From NCBI RefSeq assembly GCF_020216065.1, contig NZ_JAIWNA010000001.1, positions 880,505 through 944,504 of the forward strand: DNA of 64,000 nt. Reading direction: 5' to 3'. Below the pieces are notes generated by a model. It ran no database searches and was not told the DNA's origin. It was given only the letters and a program-made list of their open reading frames with translations. Numbering within the stretch: the stretch's first letter is position 1; the number at the start of each line of letters is the position of its first letter. Source of the DNA: Nocardia rosealba. Its GTDB lineage: Bacteria; Actinomycetota; Actinomycetes; Mycobacteriales; Mycobacteriaceae. A program made the translations under genes and the position numbers. Shown here piece by piece: positions 25,852 through 32,854 of this stretch.

Positions 25852-25910
25852 CTGTCTGTCCGGGTGGATTCGCGGTGTGCTTGACGCCTACCCCGAATCC
25901 CCACAGACAG
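25852..25910. promoter_or_regulatory. Two-part hairpin upstream of TauD-type dioxygenase gene
   Basis: Two nested inverted repeats, CTGTCTG/CAGACAG (25852-25858 and 25904-25910) and GGATTCG/CGAATCC (25866-25872 and 25894-25900), form a long interrupted stem in the 100-base gap between nfo and the dioxygenase gene. A short frame inside reads V-D-S-R-C-A then stop (GTG 25864 to TGA 25884), with a cysteine codon just before the end. It could be a terminator for nfo or a leader hairpin controlling the sulphur-related gene. Confidence 0.45.
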
Positions 25911-25922
25911 AGGTGATCACCC

Positions 25923-26864
25923 ATGACGGTCGACCAGGCCACCCTGACCGTGACCAAGCTCGGCGCCCACATCGGCGCCCAGGTCGACGGTGTCCGCCTC
26001 GGCGGTGCGCTGGACGCGGCGACCGTCGACACGATCCGGCGCGCACTCAACGAGCACAAGGTGATCTTCTTCCGTGGCCAGGACCACCTCACCGAAGACG
26101 GTCAGCACGAGTTCGCACAACTGCTCGGCAGCCCGACCACCCCGCATCCCACAGTGAAGTCGCAGGGTGTGAAGAGCCTGGCCATCGACTCCGAGAACGG
26201 GCGCGCCAATTCGTGGCATACCGACGTGACGTTCGTCGACCGGATCCCGAAGGCGTCGATCCTGCGGGCGGAGTATCTGCCCACCTACGGCGGTTCGACG
26301 ACCTGGGCGTCGACGGTGGCCGCCTACAACTCGCTGCCCGAGCCGCTGAAGCTGCTCGCCGACAGCCTGCGCGCGGTGCACACCAATGTCTACGACTACG
26401 CGGCGAAGAATGTGGAGCCGCTCCGGCCGAAGTCCGAGCAGTACCGGGCCGAGTTCCAGTCGACGTACTTCGAGACCGAGCATCCGGTGGTGCGGGTGCA
26501 CCCGGAGACCGGGGAGCGTGCCCTGCTGCTGGGGCATTTCGTGAAGAACTTCGTCGGTCTGTCGACCAGTGAGTCCCAGGCACTGTTCCGCTTGTTCCAG
26601 GATCGAGTGACCCGGCTCGAGAACACCACCCGCTGGAACTGGGCCGACGGCGATGTCGCCATCTGGGACAACCGCGCCACCCAGCACTACGCGATCGACG
26701 ACTACGACGACCAGCCGCGCCGCCTCACCCGGATCACCCTGGCCGGCGACATTCCGGTCGGCGTCGACGGCCAGACCAGCAAGCCGCTGCAGGGCAACGC
26801 CGAGCACTACTCGATCATCGACACCCCCAACGACCTGACCTACCTGAGCGAAAGTCTCGCCTGA
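25923..26864 (+). CDS. TauD/TfdA-type 2-oxoglutarate-dependent dioxygenase (sulphonate/alkyl sulphate)
   Basis: The 313-residue protein has the facial triad of Fe(II)/2-oxoglutarate oxygenases: His99 and Asp101 in SWHTDVTF and the distal His255 in [10 protein letters not shown], with the oxoglutarate-binding arginine in [11 protein letters not shown] near 266-270. The sequence resembles mycobacterial Rv3406-type alkyl-sulphate dioxygenases and taurine dioxygenases, so its role is probably release of sulphite or sulphate from organic sulphur during sulphur limitation. No ABC transporter is adjacent. AGAGGTG lies upstream of the start, and the hairpin before it may carry regulation. Confidence 0.88.
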   Translation: MTVDQATLTVTKLGAHIGAQVDGVRLGGALDAATVDTIRRALNEHKVIFFRGQDHLTEDGQHEFAQLLGSPTTPHPTVKSQGVKSLAIDSENGRANSWHTDVTFVDRIPKASILRAEYLPTYGGSTTWASTVAAYNSLPEPLKLLADSLRAVHTNVYDYAAKNVEPLRPKSEQYRAEFQSTYFETEHPVVRVHPETGERALLLGHFVKNFVGLSTSESQALFRLFQDRVTRLENTTRWNWADGDVAIWDNRATQHYAIDDYDDQPRRLTRITLAGDIPVGVDGQTSKPLQGNAEHYSIIDTPNDLTYLSESLA

Positions 26865-26938
26865 TCACGCAAGCACATGGGTAACTCACCGGGCACGGGC
26901 CGACTCACCACACGCCCCGAAGCTTGCCGCGTTCCCAG

Positions 26939-26976
26939 CCTCCCCGCACCTGAGTCTGGCCAGAGTCGCGGGGAGG
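26939..26976. repeat. 9-bp perfect inverted repeat upstream of CoA-transferase
   Basis: CCTCCCCGC (26939-26947) and GCGGGGAGG (26968-26976) are perfect inverted copies 20 bases apart, just before the CoA-transferase start. It could be a terminator for the dioxygenase gene or an operator. Confidence 0.45.
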
Positions 26977-27006
26977 CGGATGGGCTAGAGTCGCGGGGTG
27001 GCGGAT
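26962..27006 (+). repeat. 20-bp direct repeat spanning the CoA-transferase start codon
   Basis: The 20 bases at 26962-26981 recur at 26987-27006 with a single A/T difference, a 25-base offset. The second copy includes the GTG start (26998); the first copy has GAG there, so only the second can initiate. It looks like a small tandem duplication of the translation start region. Confidence 0.6.
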
Positions 27007-28215
27007 AAAGGTATTCGGCCGTTGGACGGTGTTCGTGTCCTGGAACTCGGCAACTACGTGGCCGCTCCCACCGCCGGTCGTATTCTCGGTGATTTCGGTG
27101 CCGAGGTCATCAAGGTCGAACGGCCCGGAACCGGCGACGAGCTACGGAATTGGCGGCTCTACGGCGGCGACACCTCGATGCTGTATCGCACGGTGAACCG
27201 CAACAAGAAGTCGATCGTTCTCGACCTGCGTACCCAAGCGGGTCGCGACATCGTGCTCGACCTGCTCGCGCACTGTGATGTGCTGCTCGAGAACTTCCGG
27301 CCGGGAATGCTGGAGAAATGGGGACTCGGGCCCGATGTGCTCGAGCAGGTCAACCCGAACCTGGTCATCACCCGGATCTCGGCCTACGGGCAGACCGGTC
27401 CGATGGCGTCGCGGCCGGGCTTCGCCGCCGTGGCCGAGGCCGTGGGAGGGTTGCGCGAACTCGTCGGCGATCCCGATCGGCCGCCGGTGCGCGTCGGGGT
27501 GTCCATCGGTGACTCCATCGCGGGCATCTACGCCGCGTTCGGCACCGTCATGGCCCTGTTCCAGCGCGAACGCATCGGCCGGGTGCCGCAAGCCGAACGC
27601 ATCATCGACGTGGCGCTCAACGAGTCGATCCTGTCGGTGATGGAGTCGCTGGTGCCCGACCATCTGGCCTACGGCATCAACCGGGAACGGGTCGGCGGCC
27701 GCATGGAAGGCATCGCCCCCAGCAACGCCTACCCGACCAGCGACGGATTCAGCATCATCATCGGTGGCAACGGCGATGCGATCTTCCAGCGATACATGCA
27801 GGTCATCGACCGTCCCGACCTGGCTGTCGACCCGGAACTGGCCGACAACGCAGGCCGCTGGCGCAATCGTGAGCGCCTCGACGCGGCCATCGCCGAATGG
27901 ACGGTGCGCCACACCCGTGACGAGGCGCTGAAATTGCTCGACGCCGCGGCCATACCGTGCGGTCCCATCTACACCGCGGCCGATATCGTGGCGGATGAGC
28001 AGTATCGAGCAAGAAACATGATCCAGTCGTTCCCGGTCGAGGTGGGCGAGCCCGAACCCAAACAGGTGGGTTTCACCGGCATCGTCCCCGTGATCGGGGG
28101 TGAGTCGCTGCCGATCCGCAATGTCGGCCCCGACCTCGGCGAGCACACCAGGGAGGTGCTCGGTGGGCTGCTGGGGATGACCGACGATCAGATCGACGCG
28201 CTGGAGGCATCGTGA
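26998..28215 (+). CDS. Family III CoA-transferase (CaiB/BaiF)
   Basis: The 405-residue protein has the CaiB/BaiF opening LDGVRVLELGNYVAAPTAGRILGDFGAEVIKVERPGTGD in split form, the ENFRPG motif, and GVSIGDSIAGIYAAFG with Asp172 as the expected catalytic nucleophile that forms the aspartyl-CoA thioester. It should transfer CoA between acyl-CoA and a carboxylic acid. It overlaps the following 56-aa ORF by four bases, which in turn overlaps an HMG-CoA-lyase-like gene, so the pair probably acts on one 3-hydroxy-3-methyl-type acyl-CoA: activation first, then C-C cleavage. Substrate not readable. Confidence 0.9.
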   Translation: MADKGIRPLDGVRVLELGNYVAAPTAGRILGDFGAEVIKVERPGTGDELRNWRLYGGDTSMLYRTVNRNKKSIVLDLRTQAGRDIVLDLLAHCDVLLENFRPGMLEKWGLGPDVLEQVNPNLVITRISAYGQTGPMASRPGFAAVAEAVGGLRELVGDPDRPPVRVGVSIGDSIAGIYAAFGTVMALFQRERIGRVPQAERIIDVALNESILSVMESLVPDHLAYGINRERVGGRMEGIAPSNAYPTSDGFSIIIGGNGDAIFQRYMQVIDRPDLAVDPELADNAGRWRNRERLDAAIAEWTVRHTRDEALKLLDAAAIPCGPIYTAADIVADEQYRARNMIQSFPVEVGEPEPKQVGFTGIVPVIGGESLPIRNVGPDLGEHTREVLGGLLGMTDDQIDALEAS

Positions 28216-28382
28216 CCAGACGAGTACACGGTCGGCGCCGCCCGCCGGTGCGCAGCAAGTGGGAACCGCGCGGCCCGGGCCATGTGCGTCCGACGGTGCA
28301 CCCGACCCCGGCCAGTGTCGGTGACAAACCGTGCGGCGGGGTGATGTGCGTGCCCACGCAGGAACCGGAGCACCGGCGATGA
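28212..28382 (+). CDS. 56-aa basic small protein coupled to both neighbours
   Basis: GTG 28212 overlaps the CoA-transferase TGA as GTGA, and its own TGA (28380-28382) overlaps the next ATG (28379). The frame thus fills the whole gap with translational coupling on both sides. The product is rich in Arg, Pro, Val and His with two cysteines near the end (KPCGGVMC). No known domain is visible. It may be a true small operon protein or a coupling frame that only keeps ribosomes moving. Confidence 0.6.
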   Translation: MTRRVHGRRRPPVRSKWEPRGPGHVRPTVHPTPASVGDKPCGGVMCVPTQEPEHRR

Positions 28383-29290
28383 CGGCGCTGCTGCGCGATG
28401 TCACCCTGCGTGACGGGTTGCAGCTCACCGGCAAGGTGCTACCGGTGGAGTACAAGATCGACGTGGTGCGCCGGTTGCAGGCCGCCGGCGTGCCCGCGCT
28501 CGAGATCGGTTCGATGGCCCGCCCCGATCTGGTCGCTCCGATGGCCAATTCGCTCGAGCTGATAGCCGCCCTCACCCCGGACGAGCTGGCGAAATGCTGG
28601 GTATGGGTGGCCACACCACGGCATGTGGAGAAGGCCGCCGAGGCGGGGGCGCGCAACTTCCAGTACTGCTTCTCGGTGTCGGACGCCCACAACAAGGCCA
28701 ATATCGGGCGCGACACCGAGACCTCGGTGGCCGCCATGCCCGACGCGATCCGGCTGGCGCAGGAGGCGAACGGCTCGATCCAGCTGTGCCTGGCCACCAG
28801 CTTCACCTGCCCGTTCGACGGACCCGTCGATCCCGAACGGGTGCTGGCCATCGCCCGCGACCCACGCACCGAAGGCGCCACCGACATCGTCCTCGCCGAC
28901 ACCCTCGGCCAGGCCGCACCTGGCGAAGTGAGCGCACTGGTCGCAGCCGTCCGCGACACCACTCCGCCGCGCCGCATCGTCTTCCACGGGCACGACACCT
29001 GGGGCATGGGCGTGGCCAACACCCTCGCCGCGATCGAGGCGGGCGCGGGGATGGTCGACGGCGCCCTCGGCGGTCTCGGCGGGTGCCCGTTCGCACCGGG
29101 GGCCAGTGGCAACACCGCGACCGAGGACATCCTGTTCGCCACCCGCCCGTCCTGGTTCGATCCCGAGAAGCTGGCGCGGTTGGTCGGGCTGACCGAGGAA
29201 TTGCTCGGCGAACTGGGCGAACCCAACCGCTCGCGCACCGCCGAGGGAGCACGATCGAAGGCCGACGCCTTCGAGTGGGTCATCCGGTAG
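28379..29290 (+). CDS. Hydroxymethylglutaryl-CoA lyase family protein
   Basis: ATG 28379 starts a 303-residue TIM-barrel protein. It has the DRE-TIM signatures RDVTLRDGLQ at the N-terminus, the metal-binding FHGHDTWGMGVANTLAA and the catalytic-cysteine loop GGLGGCPFAPGASGNTATED, as in 3-hydroxy-3-methylglutaryl-CoA lyase. It would cleave HMG-CoA or a related 3-hydroxy-acyl-CoA to acetyl-CoA plus a keto product. Close coupling to the CoA-transferase argues for degradation of a branched acid. The frame is open upstream to 28331, but the overlap with the small ORF stop supports 28379. Confidence 0.88.
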   Translation: MTALLRDVTLRDGLQLTGKVLPVEYKIDVVRRLQAAGVPALEIGSMARPDLVAPMANSLELIAALTPDELAKCWVWVATPRHVEKAAEAGARNFQYCFSVSDAHNKANIGRDTETSVAAMPDAIRLAQEANGSIQLCLATSFTCPFDGPVDPERVLAIARDPRTEGATDIVLADTLGQAAPGEVSALVAAVRDTTPPRRIVFHGHDTWGMGVANTLAAIEAGAGMVDGALGGLGGCPFAPGASGNTATEDILFATRPSWFDPEKLARLVGLTEELLGELGEPNRSRTAEGARSKADAFEWVIR

Positions 29291-29345
29291 GTATCGGGGG
29301 GATCCCGGATGGCGCCGGTGACGGCGGGCCGCCAGACTGGACACC

Positions 29346-30122
29346 ATGACTTCACACCCCATGGGGACCGAGGCCGTCGAGCCGGCGGCCGCTACCGAGA
29401 TCGCTGCCGCAGCACAGGACCTGGTGAAGCTGTACGGCTCGGGAGATACCCAGGTCAAGGCCCTCGACGGGGTGTCGGCCGACTTCGCGCGCGGCGAGTT
29501 CACGGCCATCATGGGACCCTCCGGTTCGGGCAAATCGACGCTGATGCACTGCCTGGCCGGGCTCGACAGCGCCAGCGGCGGTGAGGTCCGCATCGGTGAC
29601 ACCGCGCTCACCGGTCTGTCCGACAAGCAGATGACCGCGCTGCGCCGCGACCGCATCGGATTCGTCTTCCAGGCGTTCAACCTGGTGCCCACGCTCACCG
29701 CGCTGGAGAACATCACCCTCCCGCTCGACATCGCGGGCCGCAAGGCCGACCAGGACTGGCTCGACACCGTGGTGAAGCGGCTGGGCCTGGCCGACCGGCT
29801 CACCCATCGGCCGAGCGAACTGTCCGGCGGTCAGCAGCAGCGCGTGGCGTGTGCCCGCGCCCTGGTCGGCAAACCGGAGATCATCTTCGGTGACGAACCG
29901 ACCGGCAACCTCGACTCGCACTCCTCCGGCGAGGTGCTCTCGATCCTGCGCGCCTCGGTCGACGAGTTCGGCCAGACCGTCGTGATCGTCACCCACGACC
30001 CGCGCGCGGCCGCCTATGCCGACCGGGTGGTGTTCCTTGCCGACGGCCGCATCGTCGACGAGCTGCGCGATCCGACGCAGGCCTCGATCCTCGACCGGAT
30101 GAAGGCGCTGGAGACCAAATGA
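29346..30122 (+). CDS. ABC transporter ATP-binding protein (MacB/LolD type)
   Basis: The 258-residue ATPase has Walker A GPSGSGKST (about 59-67), Q-loop in FVFQAFNLVPTLTALENITLPL, signature LSGGQQQR, Walker B IIFGDEPTGNLD and the H-loop VTHD. The FQAFNL and EPTGNLD forms are those of the MacB/LolD/FtsE branch that drives mechanotransmission with FtsX-type permeases. It overlaps the permease gene by four bases (ATGA). Its partner could export lipids, peptides or antibiotics from the membrane. Confidence 0.93.
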   Translation: MTSHPMGTEAVEPAAATEIAAAAQDLVKLYGSGDTQVKALDGVSADFARGEFTAIMGPSGSGKSTLMHCLAGLDSASGGEVRIGDTALTGLSDKQMTALRRDRIGFVFQAFNLVPTLTALENITLPLDIAGRKADQDWLDTVVKRLGLADRLTHRPSELSGGQQQRVACARALVGKPEIIFGDEPTGNLDSHSSGEVLSILRASVDEFGQTVVIVTHDPRAAAYADRVVFLADGRIVDELRDPTQASILDRMKALETK

Positions 30123-32650
30123 GCAACCCGATGCGCAGGGTCGCCTTGCGTAATCTCGCCGCGCACAAGGTGCGCTTGGCCTTGACGGTGCTGTCGGTGG
30201 TGCTCGGCACCGCGTTCATCTCCGGGTCGTTCGTGTTCACCGACACCCTGCAGCGCACCTTCGACGGGATCTTCGCAGGCCAGGCCCAAGGCGTCGACGT
30301 GCGCGTCGGCCCGAAGGACCAGCAGTCGCTCGGCGTGCCGAACAATATCGTCGCCGCGCTGGCCAAGGCCGACGGTGTCGACCGCGTCGCTCCGGCGGTG
30401 AACGGCCCGGTCGTGCTGCTGCAACCCGACGGCAAGAAGGCCGTCCAGACCGGTGGCGCACCGAGTTTCGGCCTGTCGTACCTGCCGCCGGACAAGGCCG
30501 TCGAGGAACCGGAGAAGTTCGTCGCCGGTGCGCCGCCGGCGCAGACCGGCGAGATCGCGCTCAACACCGGCGGTGCCGAGAAGGCCGGGCTGAAGGTCGG
30601 TGACAAGACCAAGGTGCTCGTCCCGTCCAAGGGCGACCCCTTCGAGGTGACGCTCACCGGCATCTACGAGATGCCGGGCGCCGAGGGCGGCGGGGTGGTC
30701 GCGGTGATGTTCACCGAACCGCAGGGCCGCAAGCTGTTCACCGACGGCAACTACGTGGCCTACGCCGATATCCGTGCCGCACCGGGTGTTTCGGCCGACG
30801 ACCTGCGCGATCGGCTCGCCGTCGGCCTGCCGAACCTGAAGGTGCAGAACTCCGACGAGGTCCGCGAGGACATGAAGAAGGAGATCTCCGAGGCGCTCAC
30901 CTTCATCAACTACTTCCTGCTCGCGTTCGGTGCGATCGCGCTGATCGTCGGCACGTTCATCATCTACAACACCTTCTCGATGATCGTCGCGCAGCGGTTG
31001 CGTGAACTCGCATTGCTGCGCGCGATCGGGGCGAGCCGTCAGCAGGTGGGCCGGTCCGTGGTCGCCGAGGCCGTGGTGATCGGGCTGATCGGCAGTGCGA
31101 TCGGCTTGGCGGCGGGTATCGCGCTGGCGTTCGGGTTGTCGGCGTTGCTCAATGCCTTCGATCTCGGTTTGCCGACCGGTTCGCTGACGGTGTTGCCGCG
31201 CACCGCGATCGTCGCGCTGCTCGTCGGGTTGCTGGTTACGGTGGCCAGTGCCTATGCGCCCGCTCGCCGCGCCGCGAAGGTACCGCCGGTGGAGGCGATG
31301 CGGTCCGAATTCGCCAGCGCTGGTGAGTCGTTGCGGGTGCGGACCGTCGTCGGTGCGGTGCTCGCCGTGGCAGGCGGTGTACTGGTGTATCTCGGCGCGC
31401 AGGGCACAGGCAAGAGCGCGGCGATCACCGTCGGAGTGGGTGCGCTCGGCCTGATCCTGGCCGTCCTGCTCGCCGCGCCCGCGCTGTCGCGGCCCGTGGT
31501 GGTGGTGCTCGGTGTGCTCACCCGGCCGTTCGGGCCGATGGGCCGGATGGCGCGCAACAACGCGGTGCGCAATCCGCGCCGCACCGCCGCCACCGCCTTC
31601 GCGCTGACGCTGGGTCTGATGCTGGTCTCGGCCATCGGCATCCTCGGTGCGTCGGCGAAAACCAGTGTGGACGTGCTCATCGACAAGGGCGTGAAGGCCG
31701 AATACGTGCTGGCGGGTCCGCCGATGATCGGTGCGGCGATCGGCGCGGTCGACGCGGTGCGCCAACAGGTTCCGCAGGTCAGTGATGTCACCGGCATCCG
31801 CGCGGTCGGGTTCCGGCTCGGCGACGAACGGGTCGGGGCGACCACGCTCGACGGGCCGATCGACCCGGTGATGGACATCGAGATGCGCGAAGGCTCGAGC
31901 ACCATCGCCGAGAAGGGCCTGCTGGTCGGCGAAACCGAAGCGGCCGACCGTGGTTGGGAGCTCGGTGAGAAGGTGACCATCACCAGCCTCGACAATGCCC
32001 AGCTCGAGTTGACCGTCGGCGGCATCTACGTCGACTCGCCACTGCTCGGTTCGATGGTCGTCGACCCGCGCCTCTACGAGCAGCTGATGCCGCAGAAGTT
32101 GCGCACCAACGTGATCGTGCTGGTGAAGGCGGTGCCGGGCGCCGACCTCACCGCCATGCGGGCCAACCTCGAGAAGGCCACCGAGCCGTTCGCCGTGGTG
32201 CAGGTGCAGGACCACGAACAGTTCAAGGGCGCACAGGGGCAGCAGATCAATACGCTGCTCGCCATCCTCTACGGACTACTCGCCTTGGCGGTGGTGATCG
32301 CCGTGCTCGGCATCATCAACACCCTCGCGCTGTCGGTGGTGGAACGTCGCCGGGAGATCGGCATGCTCCGCGCCGTCGGCACCCAGCGTTCGCAGATACG
32401 CCGCACGATCTACCTGGAATCCATGTTGATCGCGATCTTCGGCGCCATCGTCGGACTGCTTCTCGGTGTTGCCCTCGGCGTCGGATTCCTGCGCACCTTG
32501 CGCGATATGGGCATCGATCAGATCGATATTCCGTGGTCGCAGCTGGTGGCGATGCTGATCGCCTCGGGTGTGGTCGGTGTGCTTGCGGCGGTGTGGCCGG
32601 GTGTGCGGGCCGCGCGGACGCCACCGTTGGCGGCAATCGCGGATCTGTAG
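30119..32650 (+). CDS. FtsX-type ABC transporter permease with two FtsX modules
   Basis: The 843-residue membrane protein has an N-terminal helix (about 18-38), a large extracellular MacB-like domain, a first FtsX module with helices near 263-290, 315-345 and 362-385, then a central membrane stretch near 410-450, a second extracellular domain and a second FtsX module near 715-840 (LAVVIAVLGIINTLALSVVERRREIGMLRAVG). The EIGMLRAVG and ELALLRAIGAS motifs before the third helix of each module are the coupling elements for the ATPase. This double layout is common in actinobacteria. It ends at a strong hairpin. Confidence 0.92.
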   Translation: MSNPMRRVALRNLAAHKVRLALTVLSVVLGTAFISGSFVFTDTLQRTFDGIFAGQAQGVDVRVGPKDQQSLGVPNNIVAALAKADGVDRVAPAVNGPVVLLQPDGKKAVQTGGAPSFGLSYLPPDKAVEEPEKFVAGAPPAQTGEIALNTGGAEKAGLKVGDKTKVLVPSKGDPFEVTLTGIYEMPGAEGGGVVAVMFTEPQGRKLFTDGNYVAYADIRAAPGVSADDLRDRLAVGLPNLKVQNSDEVREDMKKEISEALTFINYFLLAFGAIALIVGTFIIYNTFSMIVAQRLRELALLRAIGASRQQVGRSVVAEAVVIGLIGSAIGLAAGIALAFGLSALLNAFDLGLPTGSLTVLPRTAIVALLVGLLVTVASAYAPARRAAKVPPVEAMRSEFASAGESLRVRTVVGAVLAVAGGVLVYLGAQGTGKSAAITVGVGALGLILAVLLAAPALSRPVVVVLGVLTRPFGPMGRMARNNAVRNPRRTAATAFALTLGLMLVSAIGILGASAKTSVDVLIDKGVKAEYVLAGPPMIGAAIGAVDAVRQQVPQVSDVTGIRAVGFRLGDERVGATTLDGPIDPVMDIEMREGSSTIAEKGLLVGETEAADRGWELGEKVTITSLDNAQLELTVGGIYVDSPLLGSMVVDPRLYEQLMPQKLRTNVIVLVKAVPGADLTAMRANLEKATEPFAVVQVQDHEQFKGAQGQQINTLLAILYGLLALAVVIAVLGIINTLALSVVERRREIGMLRAVGTQRSQIRRTIYLESMLIAIFGAIVGLLLGVALGVGFLRTLRDMGIDQIDIPWSQLVAMLIASGVVGVLAAVWPGVRAARTPPLAAIADL

Positions 32651-32658
32651 GAGCAGCA

Positions 32659-32703
32659 AGCATTTTCGGGCCTTCGGAGACACTTTCCGGAGGCCCGAAT
32701 GCT
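32659..32703. terminator. Long hairpin terminator in convergent gap
   Basis: AGCATT..CGGGCCT.CGGA (32659-32678) pairs with TCCGGAGGCCCGAATGCT (32686-32703), giving about 17 bp with small bulges and a 7-base loop. It lies between the permease stop and the convergent kinase-hydrolase gene and can fold from either strand. The rest of the 204-base gap holds no gene. Confidence 0.65.
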
Positions 32704-32854
32704 GTGGCTGTGCGCGCTCGGCTGCGGGGCACCGGCTCAGTGGCAGGCAGGTCGGCGACGCATGCTGGCCTGCACTCCGAGCGGCTGCTGGGGCCCGACC
32801 ACCGCGTCCAGGCCGAGCCGACGCCGGTGCCGTGTCGTCCGCGATCGCTGGCGG

